A stretch of 41,400 bases of DNA from Bacteroidaceae bacterium (GCA_017429945.1 JAFRNY010000042.1:1-41400); one strand, 5' to 3'; positions 6,830-16,545 are shown, counted from the stretch's first letter. Notes: generated by a model from the letters alone, not told the origin. Numbers and translations: made by a program.

Positions 6830-8278
6830 ATGAAAAGCTGGAAAATCATAGTTTCAATCGTCGGCGTGGCGCTGGCGCTGCTTGCAGGCGGCAAGCTATG
6901 GCTGGCTCATGGCCACCGCTTGTATGCGCGAGGTGGAGAGGCCGCGGCTGCAAGTCTGCTGGCCGCTGCCGACTCGCTGCACCGCGCGGCCCCCGACAGC
7001 GTCAAGGCCTATGAGGATCTGTTGCGGAAAGCCGTTGAGAAGGCTGCTGCGCAAGGCGATACCAGGGCCTACGTGGGCTCTGCGCTCCAGCTGTCGGCAC
7101 AACTGCAATGGACCGACGAGGCTGAGGCTGCGGCTTTGGCAGAGCAGGCTTTGGCTGCGGCCCGCAAGGGCGGCCCGGCTACGGCCGACCTGCTGGGCGA
7201 AGTGAACCTAGCCCTCGGCGGTCTTAGTGAGCAGAAGGGCGACACGGCGCGTGCGCGCGCTCTATATAGCAAATGCTTGGCCGATTCTTCGCTGCGCAAC
7301 ACCGCGCTGAGCCGTCTGGCTAACCTCCGGCTCCAGGCCGGCGACGTCGAGGGCGCATTGTCGGTAGCGCGGGAAATGACTTTCGGTGCCGGCGACTCGC
7401 TGGCTGTAGAGCCATTCCTCATACTGGCCAACTGCTATCTTCAGTGCGACTCGCTCGCGGCGGCTAAGGCCCTCTATTCGCGCCTGGGCGAACAGGGTAA
7501 CGTGAAGACACGCTACGTGGTGCAGCGGCATCTGGCTGAGATAGCAATCCGCGAGCGCAATCTGGGCGTGCTGCCCGGAGTGATAGACACTGCATTCGCC
7601 TGTGCCGAAGACGTCTTTTTCGAAGCCTTGCAGCAGAAGGAGAGCTACTATCGCGCTACGCTCGCGCAGGAGCGGCGCGAGGAACGGATGCTCTACCACG
7701 GACGTATGATGAACTGGGCGCTGCTGGCGGTGGTCCTGATCGGCGCCCTGGCGGTGCTCTTCGTGATGAGCCAGGCCCGGCACCGCCGCATAATCCACGA
7801 CCAGCGGCTGCAGGCCGAGCAGCGCGAGCGCGAGCTGACCGAGCAGCGGCTGAGACAAGAAGAACGCGAGCGCGAGCGCGAAGCTCGCGAGGCCTGCGAA
7901 CAGCTTCGCCAGCAAGAGCAGAAGATTCAGTTGCTGCAGCACTACATTTTCGAGAAGAGCGAGCTGCTGCAGCGCCTGCGCGCCGAGGGCGACCATAAGC
8001 GGCAGCTCTCGAAGCACGACTGGGCGGAGATGGAGAGGCTGCTCGACAGCGTCACCGGCGGCTTCGCGGAGCGACTGCGCCGGCAGCATCCGGAGTTTAG
8101 CGAGGAGGACGTGCAGCTGTGTATGCTCACTCGCATGCGACTCTCAAACCAAGTGATATCAGATATCTACCTCATCACGGTCTCGGCCGTAAAACACCGC
8201 AAGCTCAAGCTGAAGAAGAATGGCTTCGGTGAGCTAAGCCCCGCCCGGCCCCTTGATGACGTGCTGGCTGTGATTTGA
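6830..8278 (+). CDS. Membrane-anchored TPR regulator with LuxR-like C-terminal helix-turn-helix
   Basis: A 482-residue protein. An N-terminal hydrophobic helix (about residues 4-26) is followed by an alanine-rich helical region with tetratricopeptide-like periodicity (about 35-270), a transmembrane helix MNWALLAVVLIGALAVLFVM (about 287-306), a strongly charged coiled coil (about 312-395), and a C-terminal DNA-binding-like segment EEDVQLCMLTRMRLSNQVIS (about 425-445) leading into VSAVKHRKLKLKKNG. This order, periplasmic TPR sensor, membrane helix, coiled coil and LuxR/GerE-type helix, is known for Bacteroidetes one-piece membrane regulators. Only 6 bp separate it from the next gene, so it probably heads an operon and may regulate it. 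Signal and targets are unknown. Confidence 0.75.
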   Translation: MKSWKIIVSIVGVALALLAGGKLWLAHGHRLYARGGEAAAASLLAAADSLHRAAPDSVKAYEDLLRKAVEKAAAQGDTRAYVGSALQLSAQLQWTDEAEAAALAEQALAAARKGGPATADLLGEVNLALGGLSEQKGDTARARALYSKCLADSSLRNTALSRLANLRLQAGDVEGALSVAREMTFGAGDSLAVEPFLILANCYLQCDSLAAAKALYSRLGEQGNVKTRYVVQRHLAEIAIRERNLGVLPGVIDTAFACAEDVFFEALQQKESYYRATLAQERREERMLYHGRMMNWALLAVVLIGALAVLFVMSQARHRRIIHDQRLQAEQRERELTEQRLRQEEREREREAREACEQLRQQEQKIQLLQHYIFEKSELLQRLRAEGDHKRQLSKHDWAEMERLLDSVTGGFAERLRRQHPEFSEEDVQLCMLTRMRLSNQVISDIYLITVSAVKHRKLKLKKNGFGELSPARPLDDVLAVI

Positions 8279-8284
8279 CTCAAG

Positions 8285-9064
8285 ATGAATACATTGGCAA
8301 TCATATTATTGCAGATCATGACGCTGCTCCGTCCCGAGGCTATCGTAGCCACGGCGGATGCCCCTGTCGTGGCAGTGGAGTTGCGCTCTGAAGCCACTCT
8401 CGTAAGGATTGGTCGCGACAGCCTGCAGACGGTGCCATGGCAGGTGCCGCCTACAGCCTTCCTCTCCGACGAGGCCGACGTGCACCACAAGTTGCTCAGC
8501 AGCACGAGCGATGCCGAAGGGTGCGTGATGCTGTTTGAGCCGCTGCCGCCTACGACGCGCGTGTTCGACCTCGTGGCCGATGCCAGCCACCGATGGCTGG
8601 GCATTCACAGTTCGATGCGCAGGATTACGTTCCCGGCGACACGTGTAAAATACGATAAAGATGCAAAAATCGCCCATTCCATCGATTCTGTCATACGTCA
8701 AAACAGCCTTCAAGAGCTGCTCGATGACGCCGGATTCTACGAGAGAGTGAAGTCCCGGCTGCAGCTCCTGCGCGACTATATAGCATGGAAGTGGAGGCTG
8801 TCGGCTCATGAGGCCTTTGTCTTGGCCAAGGCACATCAGAGGGAAGGTGCGGCAAGCGCTTTGCCGACTGCCGTCGGAGGGCCGACGGTGCGCTCGCTCG
8901 ATGCCTTGCCCGAGGCGCCCAAGGCTTCGCGACGGCAACGCCAGCGCGAAGAGAGGGCGAGGCGGCAGCGTGCGAATCCGCCGCCATCAGCCGCCGTAAA
9001 GCCGCGGAAAGTGAGGTCCCTTTCGCGCTTCGAACAGAAGATGCTTCAGGAAATGCGGCGGTGA
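8285..9064 (+). CDS. Hypothetical exported protein with basic C-terminal tail
   Basis: A 259-residue protein that I do not recognise. The first 20 residues (MNTLAIILLQIMTLL) are hydrophobic and may be a signal sequence or anchor. Residues about 60-115 contain FEPLPPTTRVFDLVADASHR followed by WLGIH, a pattern seen at the N-termini of some Bacteroidales secreted proteins. The middle is helical, and the last 70 residues are rich in Arg, Lys, Pro and Ala. It lies 6 bp after the TPR regulator and 58 bp before the large surface protein, so the three are probably one transcript. The basic tail could bind nucleic acid or envelope polymers, but that is a guess. Confidence 0.55.
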   Translation: MNTLAIILLQIMTLLRPEAIVATADAPVVAVELRSEATLVRIGRDSLQTVPWQVPPTAFLSDEADVHHKLLSSTSDAEGCVMLFEPLPPTTRVFDLVADASHRWLGIHSSMRRITFPATRVKYDKDAKIAHSIDSVIRQNSLQELLDDAGFYERVKSRLQLLRDYIAWKWRLSAHEAFVLAKAHQREGAASALPTAVGGPTVRSLDALPEAPKASRRQRQREERARRQRANPPPSAAVKPRKVRSLSRFEQKMLQEMRR

Positions 9065-9122
9065 GCGGGCAACTTGTTAATGGAAAACCAATATTGTGTA
9101 AATAATTAAATCCCAGACATAT

Positions 9123-12100
9123 ATGAAGACTATGGGCTGCAAAATCGGAATAAGAAAATGCTGCACTATGATTCTCTTGTTGATGGCGGTGCAGCTGTCG
9201 GCGTTAAGGGCTCAGGACGTAACAGCGGAAGGGCCTATGGCCTTTACGGCCCGCGTCGTAGATGCCGAGACGGGCGAGGCGCTGCCGCTGGTGGGCGTCT
9301 ATATCAGCGAGGACAACAACACGCTGACCAACTTCGACGGTGAGTTCACTGTCAAGGCAGCGCCTACCGACGTGGTGCGACTGACTTGCATAGGTCGGCA
9401 GACGCTGGTGTTGCCGGCGTCGGCTCTACAGGCAAGGTCTGATGCCGATGGCGTGGGCGTGGTGCGAATGCAGATGCTCAATACTACGCTCTCTGAGGTG
9501 ACTGTGAAGGCCGTGGAGGGCATGCTCCTGCAGGTGGCGCGGAAGCTTGAGAAGTCGTTCGACCGAAAGGATGAGAAGGATGCGCAGTACTTCTATCGCC
9601 AGACGTCGGTGTTCGAGCAGAAGCAGGACATAGTGGAAGCTTTCGTGCGGGCGCGCTCGGCCGTGAACCTGCGTCAGGTAAGTTTCGTCACAGGGCGCCA
9701 TGGTCTGCTCTCCGAGGCTGCCTGGAATCGCTCGGCTATCAGCAATATGAATCTGCACCACCTGCTCGAGCTGGGGCCTATGACCAAGGACAGCCCCTTC
9801 TGGCGCGATTTGATAGCGCCGCTGAAACCTGAGGGCACGTTCGGCTTGAATACTAAACGGCGGGCGCTGACGATAGCCTTGGGCCAGACATCGCAAAAGC
9901 TGTATAAGGGAATTGAATACCTGCAGCACTATTATGACATAGGCGTGACGGAGATGGACGGCGACGACCAGCACCTCTACCGCTTCGACCTGCAGCGCCG
10001 TGCCGATGCCGACGTGACGGCGCCGATCATGACAGGGGCCCTTTATGTAGACCGCGCAACACTCAGCCCGCTGGCTTTCGACGGGCAGGTGGAGAACCTG
10101 AAGCTGAGCTTCGGCAAGGGCGAGCTGCGCAGCGCCACGGTGGTGCCCGTGACCTTCGACGTTCACTTGGACTACACCTACGACCGCAAGTTCCCCGAGG
10201 TGGCCAGCCTCTCTGTGCAGACCCGCTTTGGCGAGTTCCAGACGCGCACCCTCCTCTTCAACGTTGAAGGGCAAAAGCATCTGAGGGTGAATCGGCCGGG
10301 AAAAAATAAAAGGAAGTACGTGCGTGCGCGCGACAATATGCTCTCGTCGATTGCCGAGGCAGGCTTCGACAGCACCTTCTGGGCAAACAATGAGGTGGTA
10401 AAGCGCACGGCCGAGGAGCAGGCCATAGCCCAAGGCGCCGTGGACCTCGCGAAAGCGCGCATGGACAGCGTGGCCGCCTATCAGGCATCACTGCCGCCGC
10501 TGGAGCGCCTGGCCGACCGCCTCGAGCGCTTCGGGAAGGCCATACCGCAGGAGAAGGTGTACGTGCACATGGACAACACCTCGTATTTCCTGGGCGACAC
10601 AATATGGTTCTCGGCCTACACGCGGCGCACCAATGAGGATATGCCAAGCCGCATCAGCCGAGTGCTCTATTGCGAACTGTGGAACCACGACGGCTACCTC
10701 GTCGAGCGCAAGCTCGTGGAGATGATCGACGGCCGTGGCCACGGCTTCTTCGCTCTGCCCGACACGCTCTACTCGGGCTATTTCGAACTACGCGCCTACA
10801 CGCGTTGGCAACTCAACTGGGGCCAGACCGAGCACTACCACGTGTGGTCCACCGAGTACTGGTTCTACAACAAAGCCATGGCCAAGGATTTCTTCCGCGA
10901 CTACGAGAAACTCTATTCGCGCGTCTTCCCCGTTTACGACAAACCGAAGACCGACGGCGATTTCTATCGCGATATGACCTTTCGCCCGCTGCGCCGCTAT
11001 TTCAAGAGTGAGCCGAAAGCACCGGAGCTGCGCCTCTCGCTCTTCCCCGAAGGCGGCAATCTGGTGGCCGGCGTGCCCTGCCGCGTGGCTTTCGAGGCCG
11101 CCACGAGCGAGGGCGAGGTGAAGGAGGGAACGCTGACGCTCAGGGCGGGGAAAAAGAGTGTGACGATAACGAACGACCGCGGCGAGATCGTAAAGGCCGT
11201 GCCTACTGAGAACCGCGGGCGCGGCACGTTCACCTTCACGCCCGAGGAAGGTGAGAATTACGAGGCTGTATTTACGCCTGCGGAGCAGCCACGGGGCGCG
11301 AAGAGTCCGCAGACCGTAAGCCAGGAGATCAAAGGCGTCAAGGCCGAGGGCGTGGCGCTGCAGGCGCGGCTCGACAGCACGTCGGGACAATGGCATTTTG
11401 ACATCGCCGTAGCCGGCCAGGCGGGACGCTCGCCGCTCGGACTTACGGTGATGCACGAGGGCCGTCTGCAGCATTTTGCGGCGCTGAAGAGTGATTGTGT
11501 CCGCCAGGTCGTTCAACTGCCTCCCGACGACAGTGAGCAGGGCCGGGGCGCTGGCGTCTATCAGGTGACCGTGTTCGACAGCATAGGGCATATCTATGCC
11601 GACCGCCTCTTCTTCGTCACGAGGCCCGACGTGGGCGAACCGTCGCTGCAGTTCACAGGCGCCAAAGAGCAGTATGAGCCTTTCGAGCGCATCGATTTCG
11701 ACGTGACGTCGGCCCATCTGATGCCCGGGCAGACCGTCTCGCTCTCGGTGCGCGACGCCGTGCACGCCGACAATACCTTCGACAGCGGAAATATCATGAC
11801 CGAGATGCTCCTGGCATCGGAAATCAAAGGCTTCGTGCCGCAGCCCGATTACTTCTTCGAGCGCGACGACGAGGAACACCGCCGCGCACTCGACCTGCTG
11901 ATGATGACACAGGGCTGGCGGCGCTTCAACTGGCAGGAGATGGCCGTTGCGGGGATGTTCGAGCTGACGCATCCCGCCGAGCATACGCAGATCGTAACCG
12001 GCACGGTCAACCGCTTCTGGGTGCAGGATGACTTCTACAATGATGTGCTGGCCGACCACGAGCGCTTTATGACTGAGCAGACGCCTTCGCTCAGCGAGCA

Positions 12101-13454
12101 GCAGAACGTGCCCCTCATAGATGCCGACGGCCGCCCTACGGCGTTCAAAGACAGAAACCTCACAGGCTACGGGCGGCAGAATATGGCATGGAACCTCAGC
12201 CCTATCTACGAGCGGCGAAGCAATATCGGCGCCATCAGCGACACTTGGCACGGAATCTTCTCGCAGCAAGGCCACGCGTGGAATAATACCGACTATAACC
12301 AATTGAGCTTCAAGGCAGGCAATGACTATCGCAACAACCTTAAGAAACAGCAACGGCTGGCTGCGCGGCGATATGTGGAGACAGGCACTGTGAAGAAAGA
12401 TGTCCGCGTGCATGCGGAGTTCGTCAATCCCTACGACGAGAGCGACTTCCTCGTCGGAGAGACCGAGACGAGCCAGGGGCGCTTCCAGATAGACCTGCCG
12501 CGCTTCGAGGGACAGTGCATCTTCTTCCTCGGAGCTGCCGACACTTCGAAATGGCATCGGAAATGGGAGGGGCTGCACCGCCGCAAACCACACACTTGGG
12601 TGCAGATGGACAACCACGATGAGTACGACGCTATGGCCGGGCGTATCCCCGATTATCCCGAATACTACGTTCGCCTCAATTTCCCGTACCCACGGTGGAT
12701 AAAGCCCTATACCTACTACCAGACTCATAACGCACCGTTGCGCGATACGACCTATCTGTCGCCACGGCTGTTGACCGATGGTACGCACCTGCTGGAACAG
12801 GTCACGGTAAGGGCGCGCCACGGAGGACTGCGGCGAATCGATTTCTCAAAGCCGGCATACGTGATCGACGCCTACGAGGCGCTGAATATTGGACTTGATG
12901 CCGGAATGATCGATCCTTCGTCCAATTCGTACTGCGCTGCATTGGGCGTTGCCAGGGCCCTCATCTCGGATATGGCAATGAGCCGGCATTGGGATATGAA
13001 GTATTACCTTGACCATTGGGGCGAGGGCTACTGGTGGGGGCCTCTGGACCAGCGCCGCTGGGGCCTGCTGACCTATATCGACAAACTTTATATATACACC
13101 GACTATTCGCCACGCCGCGAGGGCGACGAGCGCTTCGAGCAGAGCAACCAGCCCGTGGTGGCCATTGACCTCCAGCGCTATCCCGATAAGAGCCAACGCG
13201 TAGTCTACCGCGACCGCCGCTACGTGCTCGACGGATTCGCCTATCAAGAGGATTTCTACCACCCCGACTACCAGCGCAACCCGCCCGCCGAAGGCCAAAA
13301 GGACTATCGCCGCACGCTCTACTGGAACCCGGAACTCCGGCTTGACGCCAGCGGGCGAGCCCACGTCAGCCTCTACAACAACTCTCAGAAAACAACAATA
13401 GCCGTTAATGCCCAAGGGCAGACGGCTACGGGAGAGCTGCTGTACAGCAAGTGA
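9123..13454 (+). CDS. Large exported protein: carboxypeptidase-like regulatory domain plus macroglobulin-like domains
   Basis: A 1443-residue protein with signal peptide MILLLMAVQLSALRAQ after a short basic N-terminus. Residues about 41-92 (FTARVVDAETGEALPLVGVY, then FDGEFTVKA) form the carboxypeptidase-D regulatory-like beta-sandwich common at the start of Bacteroidetes outer-membrane proteins. Residues about 123-400 form a region with YVDRATLSPLAFDGQVE. At about 475-570, QEKVYVHMDNTSYFLGDTIW is the macroglobulin MG2-type signature, and LSLFPEGGNLVAGVPCRVAF at about 637 is the following domain typical of this family. Near 1225, LLEQVTVRAR resembles a TonB plug motif, but no beta-barrel follows. 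Such proteins are thought to sit at the outer membrane; the substrate is unknown. It is the last gene of the regulator operon, and telomere-like heptamers begin right after its stop. Confidence 0.75.
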   Translation: MKTMGCKIGIRKCCTMILLLMAVQLSALRAQDVTAEGPMAFTARVVDAETGEALPLVGVYISEDNNTLTNFDGEFTVKAAPTDVVRLTCIGRQTLVLPASALQARSDADGVGVVRMQMLNTTLSEVTVKAVEGMLLQVARKLEKSFDRKDEKDAQYFYRQTSVFEQKQDIVEAFVRARSAVNLRQVSFVTGRHGLLSEAAWNRSAISNMNLHHLLELGPMTKDSPFWRDLIAPLKPEGTFGLNTKRRALTIALGQTSQKLYKGIEYLQHYYDIGVTEMDGDDQHLYRFDLQRRADADVTAPIMTGALYVDRATLSPLAFDGQVENLKLSFGKGELRSATVVPVTFDVHLDYTYDRKFPEVASLSVQTRFGEFQTRTLLFNVEGQKHLRVNRPGKNKRKYVRARDNMLSSIAEAGFDSTFWANNEVVKRTAEEQAIAQGAVDLAKARMDSVAAYQASLPPLERLADRLERFGKAIPQEKVYVHMDNTSYFLGDTIWFSAYTRRTNEDMPSRISRVLYCELWNHDGYLVERKLVEMIDGRGHGFFALPDTLYSGYFELRAYTRWQLNWGQTEHYHVWSTEYWFYNKAMAKDFFRDYEKLYSRVFPVYDKPKTDGDFYRDMTFRPLRRYFKSEPKAPELRLSLFPEGGNLVAGVPCRVAFEAATSEGEVKEGTLTLRAGKKSVTITNDRGEIVKAVPTENRGRGTFTFTPEEGENYEAVFTPAEQPRGAKSPQTVSQEIKGVKAEGVALQARLDSTSGQWHFDIAVAGQAGRSPLGLTVMHEGRLQHFAALKSDCVRQVVQLPPDDSEQGRGAGVYQVTVFDSIGHIYADRLFFVTRPDVGEPSLQFTGAKEQYEPFERIDFDVTSAHLMPGQTVSLSVRDAVHADNTFDSGNIMTEMLLASEIKGFVPQPDYFFERDDEEHRRALDLLMMTQGWRRFNWQEMAVAGMFELTHPAEHTQIVTGTVNRFWVQDDFYNDVLADHERFMTEQTPSLSEQQNVPLIDADGRPTAFKDRNLTGYGRQNMAWNLSPIYERRSNIGAISDTWHGIFSQQGHAWNNTDYNQLSFKAGNDYRNNLKKQQRLAARRYVETGTVKKDVRVHAEFVNPYDESDFLVGETETSQGRFQIDLPRFEGQCIFFLGAADTSKWHRKWEGLHRRKPHTWVQMDNHDEYDAMAGRIPDYPEYYVRLNFPYPRWIKPYTYYQTHNAPLRDTTYLSPRLLTDGTHLLEQVTVRARHGGLRRIDFSKPAYVIDAYEALNIGLDAGMIDPSSNSYCAALGVARALISDMAMSRHWDMKYYLDHWGEGYWWGPLDQRRWGLLTYIDKLYIYTDYSPRREGDERFEQSNQPVVAIDLQRYPDKSQRVVYRDRRYVLDGFAYQEDFYHPDYQRNPPAEGQKDYRRTLYWNPELRLDASGRAHVSLYNNSQKTTIAVNAQGQTATGELLYSK

Positions 13455-13499
13455 AGGGTTTGGCGTTTAGCGTTTAGCGTTTAGGGTTTAGGGTTTATC
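13454..13499. repeat. Heptamer tandem repeat GCGTTTA/GGGTTTA
   Basis: Starting at the TGA stop of the 1443-residue gene is a 7-bp array (GCGTTTA three times, GGGTTTA twice, plus degenerate flanks). The GGGTTTA units equal the plant-type telomere word by chance. It lies between converging operons. Confidence 0.85.
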
Positions 13500-13681
13500 G
13501 AGAAAAACGTCCCATCGTCCCATTAAGCCCTTGGCCCATCTCCCAAAGGCGAGGCGGAAACTCCGGATGAAAGGCCTCACCTTGGAGATAATGAAAAAGT
13601 GAAGAATGGGCAGTTGCGATGTGAACGGCCCGGTGCACCATCATCTTTCGAAATGGCTTGGGGCAACAGCTATATTATCGC
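13500..13681. other. Convergent intergenic spacer
   Basis: Contains two CGTCCCAT units near 13508-13524 and otherwise no feature that I can support. No strong terminator hairpin with a T run was seen, although the flanking operons converge here. Confidence 0.5.
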
Positions 13682-14554
13682 TTAATTGATCATTTCCTCA
13701 ATGCGCTGCCGGCACTGCTCCATAAGCCATTTGGGTGTCGACGTGGCGCCGCAGATGCCGATGGAGTGGGGCGCCGCCACGGCGCTGAGCTGCGATGGGC
13801 TGATGCCGTCGGGCGAATCGATCATGAACGAGTGAGGGTTCACGCTAAGACATTCGCTGAAGAGCACACGCCCGTTGGAACTCTTTTGGCCACAGACGAA
13901 GAATACGACGTCGTGGCGCGAGGCAAATTCGCGGATGTGGGGCATACGGTTGGCCACCTGCCGGCAGATAGTGTCGTGAAAAGAAAACTCGGCCATGGGC
14001 GAGATGTGTTCCTTGATGTAAGCCACTATCTTGCGGAAATCCTCTACCGACTTCGTCGTCTGTGAGTAAAGGGCGATATCGCGGTTGAAGTCCAGCAGAC
14101 GGGCTTCTTCAAGCGTCTCGATGACGATGGCTGTGCCTTCGGTCTGCCCGACCAGCCCGAGCACTTCGGCATGACCGCGCTTGCCGAAAATCACGATTTG
14201 GCGGCTGTGACCATCACCCGACTCATACTCGCGCCGGATGCGCTCCTGCAGGTGCAGGACAACGGGGCACGTGGCGTCAATTAAGTGAATATCATTCTTC
14301 TCAGCCTGGTGGTAAGTGGTAGGCGGTTCGCCGTGGGCGCGTAACAGGACGCGGGCGCTGTGGAGGTTGTTGAACTCCTCGTGGTCGATAGTCACCAGAC
14401 CCAGCCCTTGCAGCCGCTCTACCTCGCGGCTATTGTGGACAATATCGCCAAGACAGTAGAGGAGCTGCCCTTGCCGCAGCTCTTCCTCAGCTTTGTCGAT
14501 GGCGCGTGTCACACCAAAACAAAAGCCCGACCCTGTGTCTATCTCAATTTTCAT
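13682..14554 (-). CDS. ispH: 4-hydroxy-3-methylbut-2-enyl diphosphate reductase IspH
   Basis: IspH is the last enzyme of the MEP isoprenoid pathway. It reduces HMBPP to IPP and DMAPP using a [4Fe-4S] cluster. The 290-residue protein has the three cluster cysteines: Cys12 in GFCFGV, Cys96 in DATCPVV and Cys197 in DTICRQ. The substrate-binding histidine region is IVHNSREV (His40), with RAHGEPP (His74) following. SSN at 225-227 and the C-terminal GATSTP match the family. It is the third gene of porQ-cmk-ispH, 44 bp after cmk. The same order is known from other Bacteroidales such as Porphyromonas. It would supply isoprenyl units to the polyprenyl synthetase encoded at 17342. Confidence 0.97.
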   Translation of the reverse strand: MKIEIDTGSGFCFGVTRAIDKAEEELRQGQLLYCLGDIVHNSREVERLQGLGLVTIDHEEFNNLHSARVLLRAHGEPPTTYHQAEKNDIHLIDATCPVVLHLQERIRREYESGDGHSRQIVIFGKRGHAEVLGLVGQTEGTAIVIETLEEARLLDFNRDIALYSQTTKSVEDFRKIVAYIKEHISPMAEFSFHDTICRQVANRMPHIREFASRHDVVFFVCGQKSSNGRVLFSECLSVNPHSFMIDSPDGISPSQLSAVAAPHSIGICGATSTPKWLMEQCRQRIEEMIN

Positions 14555-14575
14555 CCTGTTATTGCGCTAGCCTGC

Positions 14576-14615
14576 CAACTCGTCAACTTGTCAACTTGTC
14601 AACTCGTCAACTTGT
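14576..14615. repeat. Octamer tandem repeat CAACTYGT, five units
   Basis: Five 8-bp units (CAACTCGT or CAACTTGT) in exact register. They overlap the 3' end of cmk: the minus-strand reading gives the last residues DKLTS and the TGA stop. The start of ispH lies 21 bp beyond. Confidence 0.9.
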
Positions 14616-15297
14616 CAAACAACTCAATCAGCCATTGGTTCTGTTCGGGGATGCTCATGTGGCTGTTGTCGAGCACGTAGGCGTCGTCGGCCTGACGGAG
14701 TGGCGCCACCTCGCGTGTGGAATCAATACGGTCGCGCTCGCGCAGGTTGGCCAACACCTCGTCGAAGTCGGCCTTCTGGCCTTTGGCCACGAGCTCGTCG
14801 TAGCGGCGCTGGGCGCGAATCTCGTCGGACGCCGTGACAAAGACCTTCATCTCGGCATCGGGAAACACGGCTGTGCCTATATCTCGGCCGTCCATAACTA
14901 TGCCGCCTTCACGACCCATGGCCTGCTGCTGCGCCGTCATTGCTGCGCGGACAAAAGGCAGGGCGGCCACAGGACTAACGTGCGAGGACACTTCCATCGT
15001 ACGGATCTCCTGCTCCACACATTCGCCGTTGAGGTAAGTGTCGGGGCGGCCTGTCGCTTCGTTCAGCTTGAACGAGACCTGTATCTCAGGCATCCGGCGC
15101 TCGAACTCGCTCTCGTCGATGCTCCCGTCCTCGGCAATAAGGCCGTTGCGCATGGCAAAAAGCGTACAGCAGCGGTACATCGCTCCGCTGTCGATATAGA
15201 TATAGCCTATCGTGCGTGCTAAATCCTTTGCCATAGTGCTCTTGCCGCACGAACTGTGGCCGTCGATGGCTATTGTAATCTTTTTCTTTCCGTTCAT
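14599..15297 (-). CDS. cmk: Cytidylate kinase
   Basis: Phosphorylates CMP and dCMP with ATP, feeding pyrimidine nucleotide pools in the cytoplasm. The 232-residue protein starts [20 protein letters not shown] with the P-loop at 13-20, then has [11 protein letters not shown], the CMP-binding [13 protein letters not shown], and RAQRRYDEL. Length matches bacterial Cmk. It sits 34 bp after porQ and 44 bp before ispH. Its C-terminal five residues and stop are encoded by an 8-bp tandem repeat, so the tail is probably recently altered but outside the catalytic core. Confidence 0.97.
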   Translation of the reverse strand: MNGKKKITIAIDGHSSCGKSTMAKDLARTIGYIYIDSGAMYRCCTLFAMRNGLIAEDGSIDESEFERRMPEIQVSFKLNEATGRPDTYLNGECVEQEIRTMEVSSHVSPVAALPFVRAAMTAQQQAMGREGGIVMDGRDIGTAVFPDAEMKVFVTASDEIRAQRRYDELVAKGQKADFDEVLANLRERDRIDSTREVAPLRQADDAYVLDNSHMSIPEQNQWLIELFDKLTS

Positions 15298-15331
15298 AAT
15301 ATATTTAATGTGTAGTCTAAAGCGCGTTTGT

Positions 15332-16321
15332 TTACAGCGAGTACTGAACGTTGGCCATCAGTGCGGGCATCGAGACGTGGTATTTGGCATAGCTCAGGCC
15401 TATCTTCAGGCGCTTGAGGTTGGCCCCGGCGCCGAACGAGAGGCCTGCGGCATGACTGCTGCCCGCCGCTTTGAGCTCGCTGGCCATGCGGAAATTGTAG
15501 CCGGCAGCTATGTAAAGCTGCTCAATCGGCAGTACATCAACGCCAAGCACGAAGTGATTCATGAAAATCTTGCCGCCTTTCTCCTTGTCGCGCGCGGGAT
15601 TATAATAGTAGCGCCCGCTCCAGCGCGTGAGGTCAACCATCGACACGGAAAATCGTATCGGAGCATTGGCCAGCTGCTTGCTGATGCCCACTCTGAGGTC
15701 AAAGGGCAGGCGCTCGCGCTTGTTGCCGAACGACTTCACTTGTCCGCCGAGGTTGGCTGCAACGATAGAGGCCGAGAAATCGCCGGCGTCGTTCAGGTAG
15801 TTAAGGCCTAAGTCTACGGCTAAGGCTACGGAGGAGAAATGACCATATTTTGAGTACACGAATTTGCCCATGGCGCCGCCGGCCCAGTGGTCGGTGAGAG
15901 TGTAGGCATAGCCGCCGCTCAGCGCCATGTCGAGAGCGGCAAAATCACCCAGCTCTATGCCCTCGATGTCCATCTCCTTCATACTGCCGTAGCCCAGCAA
16001 CTGAGCGCCGACGCCCCAGGAGCCGCGCTCGCCGGCTGCCATCACGTAGGAGGCGTTGGCCGACTTGCACCCCTGCATGTAAGAGAGGAAGCCGAGGTTT
16101 ATGCTGCGGTCGGAGACGTTGGGCATGAGTGCCGGATTCTGCAGGACGAGGGCTGCGTCGTCGTCGGGGAGCGCAACCTGAAGGCCGCCCAGCGCCATCG
16201 AGTGGGACGAAGTAGGCAGTTTCAGGAAATTAAAAATCGTGGTGCTCGCGTCCTGGGCACGCGCACCGGCTGCACAAACTGTGAGCAAAAGTATGATTAG
16301 CGTTCGTTCTTGAGCTGACAT
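15332..16321 (-). CDS. porQ: Type IX secretion system protein PorQ
   Basis: PorQ is an outer-membrane beta-barrel protein of the type IX secretion system, working with the sortase-like PorU attachment complex. The 329-residue protein has the signal peptide [23 protein letters not shown], then the family-typical [27 protein letters not shown] and [11 protein letters not shown], and ends in an aromatic beta strand (MANVQYSL) as expected for a barrel. The -7 box TACCTTTG lies 17 bp upstream, fixing the start. It heads porQ-cmk-ispH, a gene order known in other Bacteroidales. Its presence supports reading the C-terminal tails of the two Omp28-like proteins as type IX sorting signals. Confidence 0.93.
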   Translation of the reverse strand: MSAQERTLIILLLTVCAAGARAQDASTTIFNFLKLPTSSHSMALGGLQVALPDDDAALVLQNPALMPNVSDRSINLGFLSYMQGCKSANASYVMAAGERGSWGVGAQLLGYGSMKEMDIEGIELGDFAALDMALSGGYAYTLTDHWAGGAMGKFVYSKYGHFSSVALAVDLGLNYLNDAGDFSASIVAANLGGQVKSFGNKRERLPFDLRVGISKQLANAPIRFSVSMVDLTRWSGRYYYNPARDKEKGGKIFMNHFVLGVDVLPIEQLYIAAGYNFRMASELKAAGSSHAAGLSFGAGANLKRLKIGLSYAKYHVSMPALMANVQYSL

Positions 16322-16337
16322 TGTCGTCGATTTGCCA

Positions 16338-16345
16338 CAAAGGTA
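16338..16345 (-). promoter_or_regulatory. Promoter -7 box of porQ-cmk-ispH
   Basis: Minus strand TACCTTTG, fitting TAnnTTTG. Predicted start is about 10 nt before the porQ ATG. The -33 element is not clear. Confidence 0.55.
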
Positions 16346-16472
16346 AAGATAAATTCAATATAATAACGTAGAAAGAGGCGGTTTTAAGGTGCAAAAACCT
16401 ATTTTTTTGAAAAAAAAGCCTCTCAATGCAAAAAAAATAGCTTAAAGAAATTCGTGTATAAAAAAAATGTGC

Positions 16473-16480
16473 TACTTTTG
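16473..16480 (+). promoter_or_regulatory. Promoter -7 box of tonB
   Basis: TACTTTTG, fitting TAnnTTTG, with an A-rich spacer upstream and a possible weak -33 near 16451. The leader is about 60 nt to the tonB ATG. Confidence 0.6.
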
Positions 16481-16545
16481 TGGCGTGAGTGTGCGCTCGC
16501 AGGCTCTTTTCCTCCATCAAGAATATAATTAATTAAAATATCATC

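Noticed and set aside
10788-12821. 677-codon open frame on the minus strand opposite the 1443-residue gene
   Set aside because: Antisense shadow caused by codon bias; no promoter, no domain, and the plus-strand protein has clear signal peptide and family motifs.
13454-13499. Eukaryotic telomere contamination
   Set aside because: Only five clean units with mixed GCGTTTA, directly abutting a bacterial stop codon and flanked by bacterial genes.
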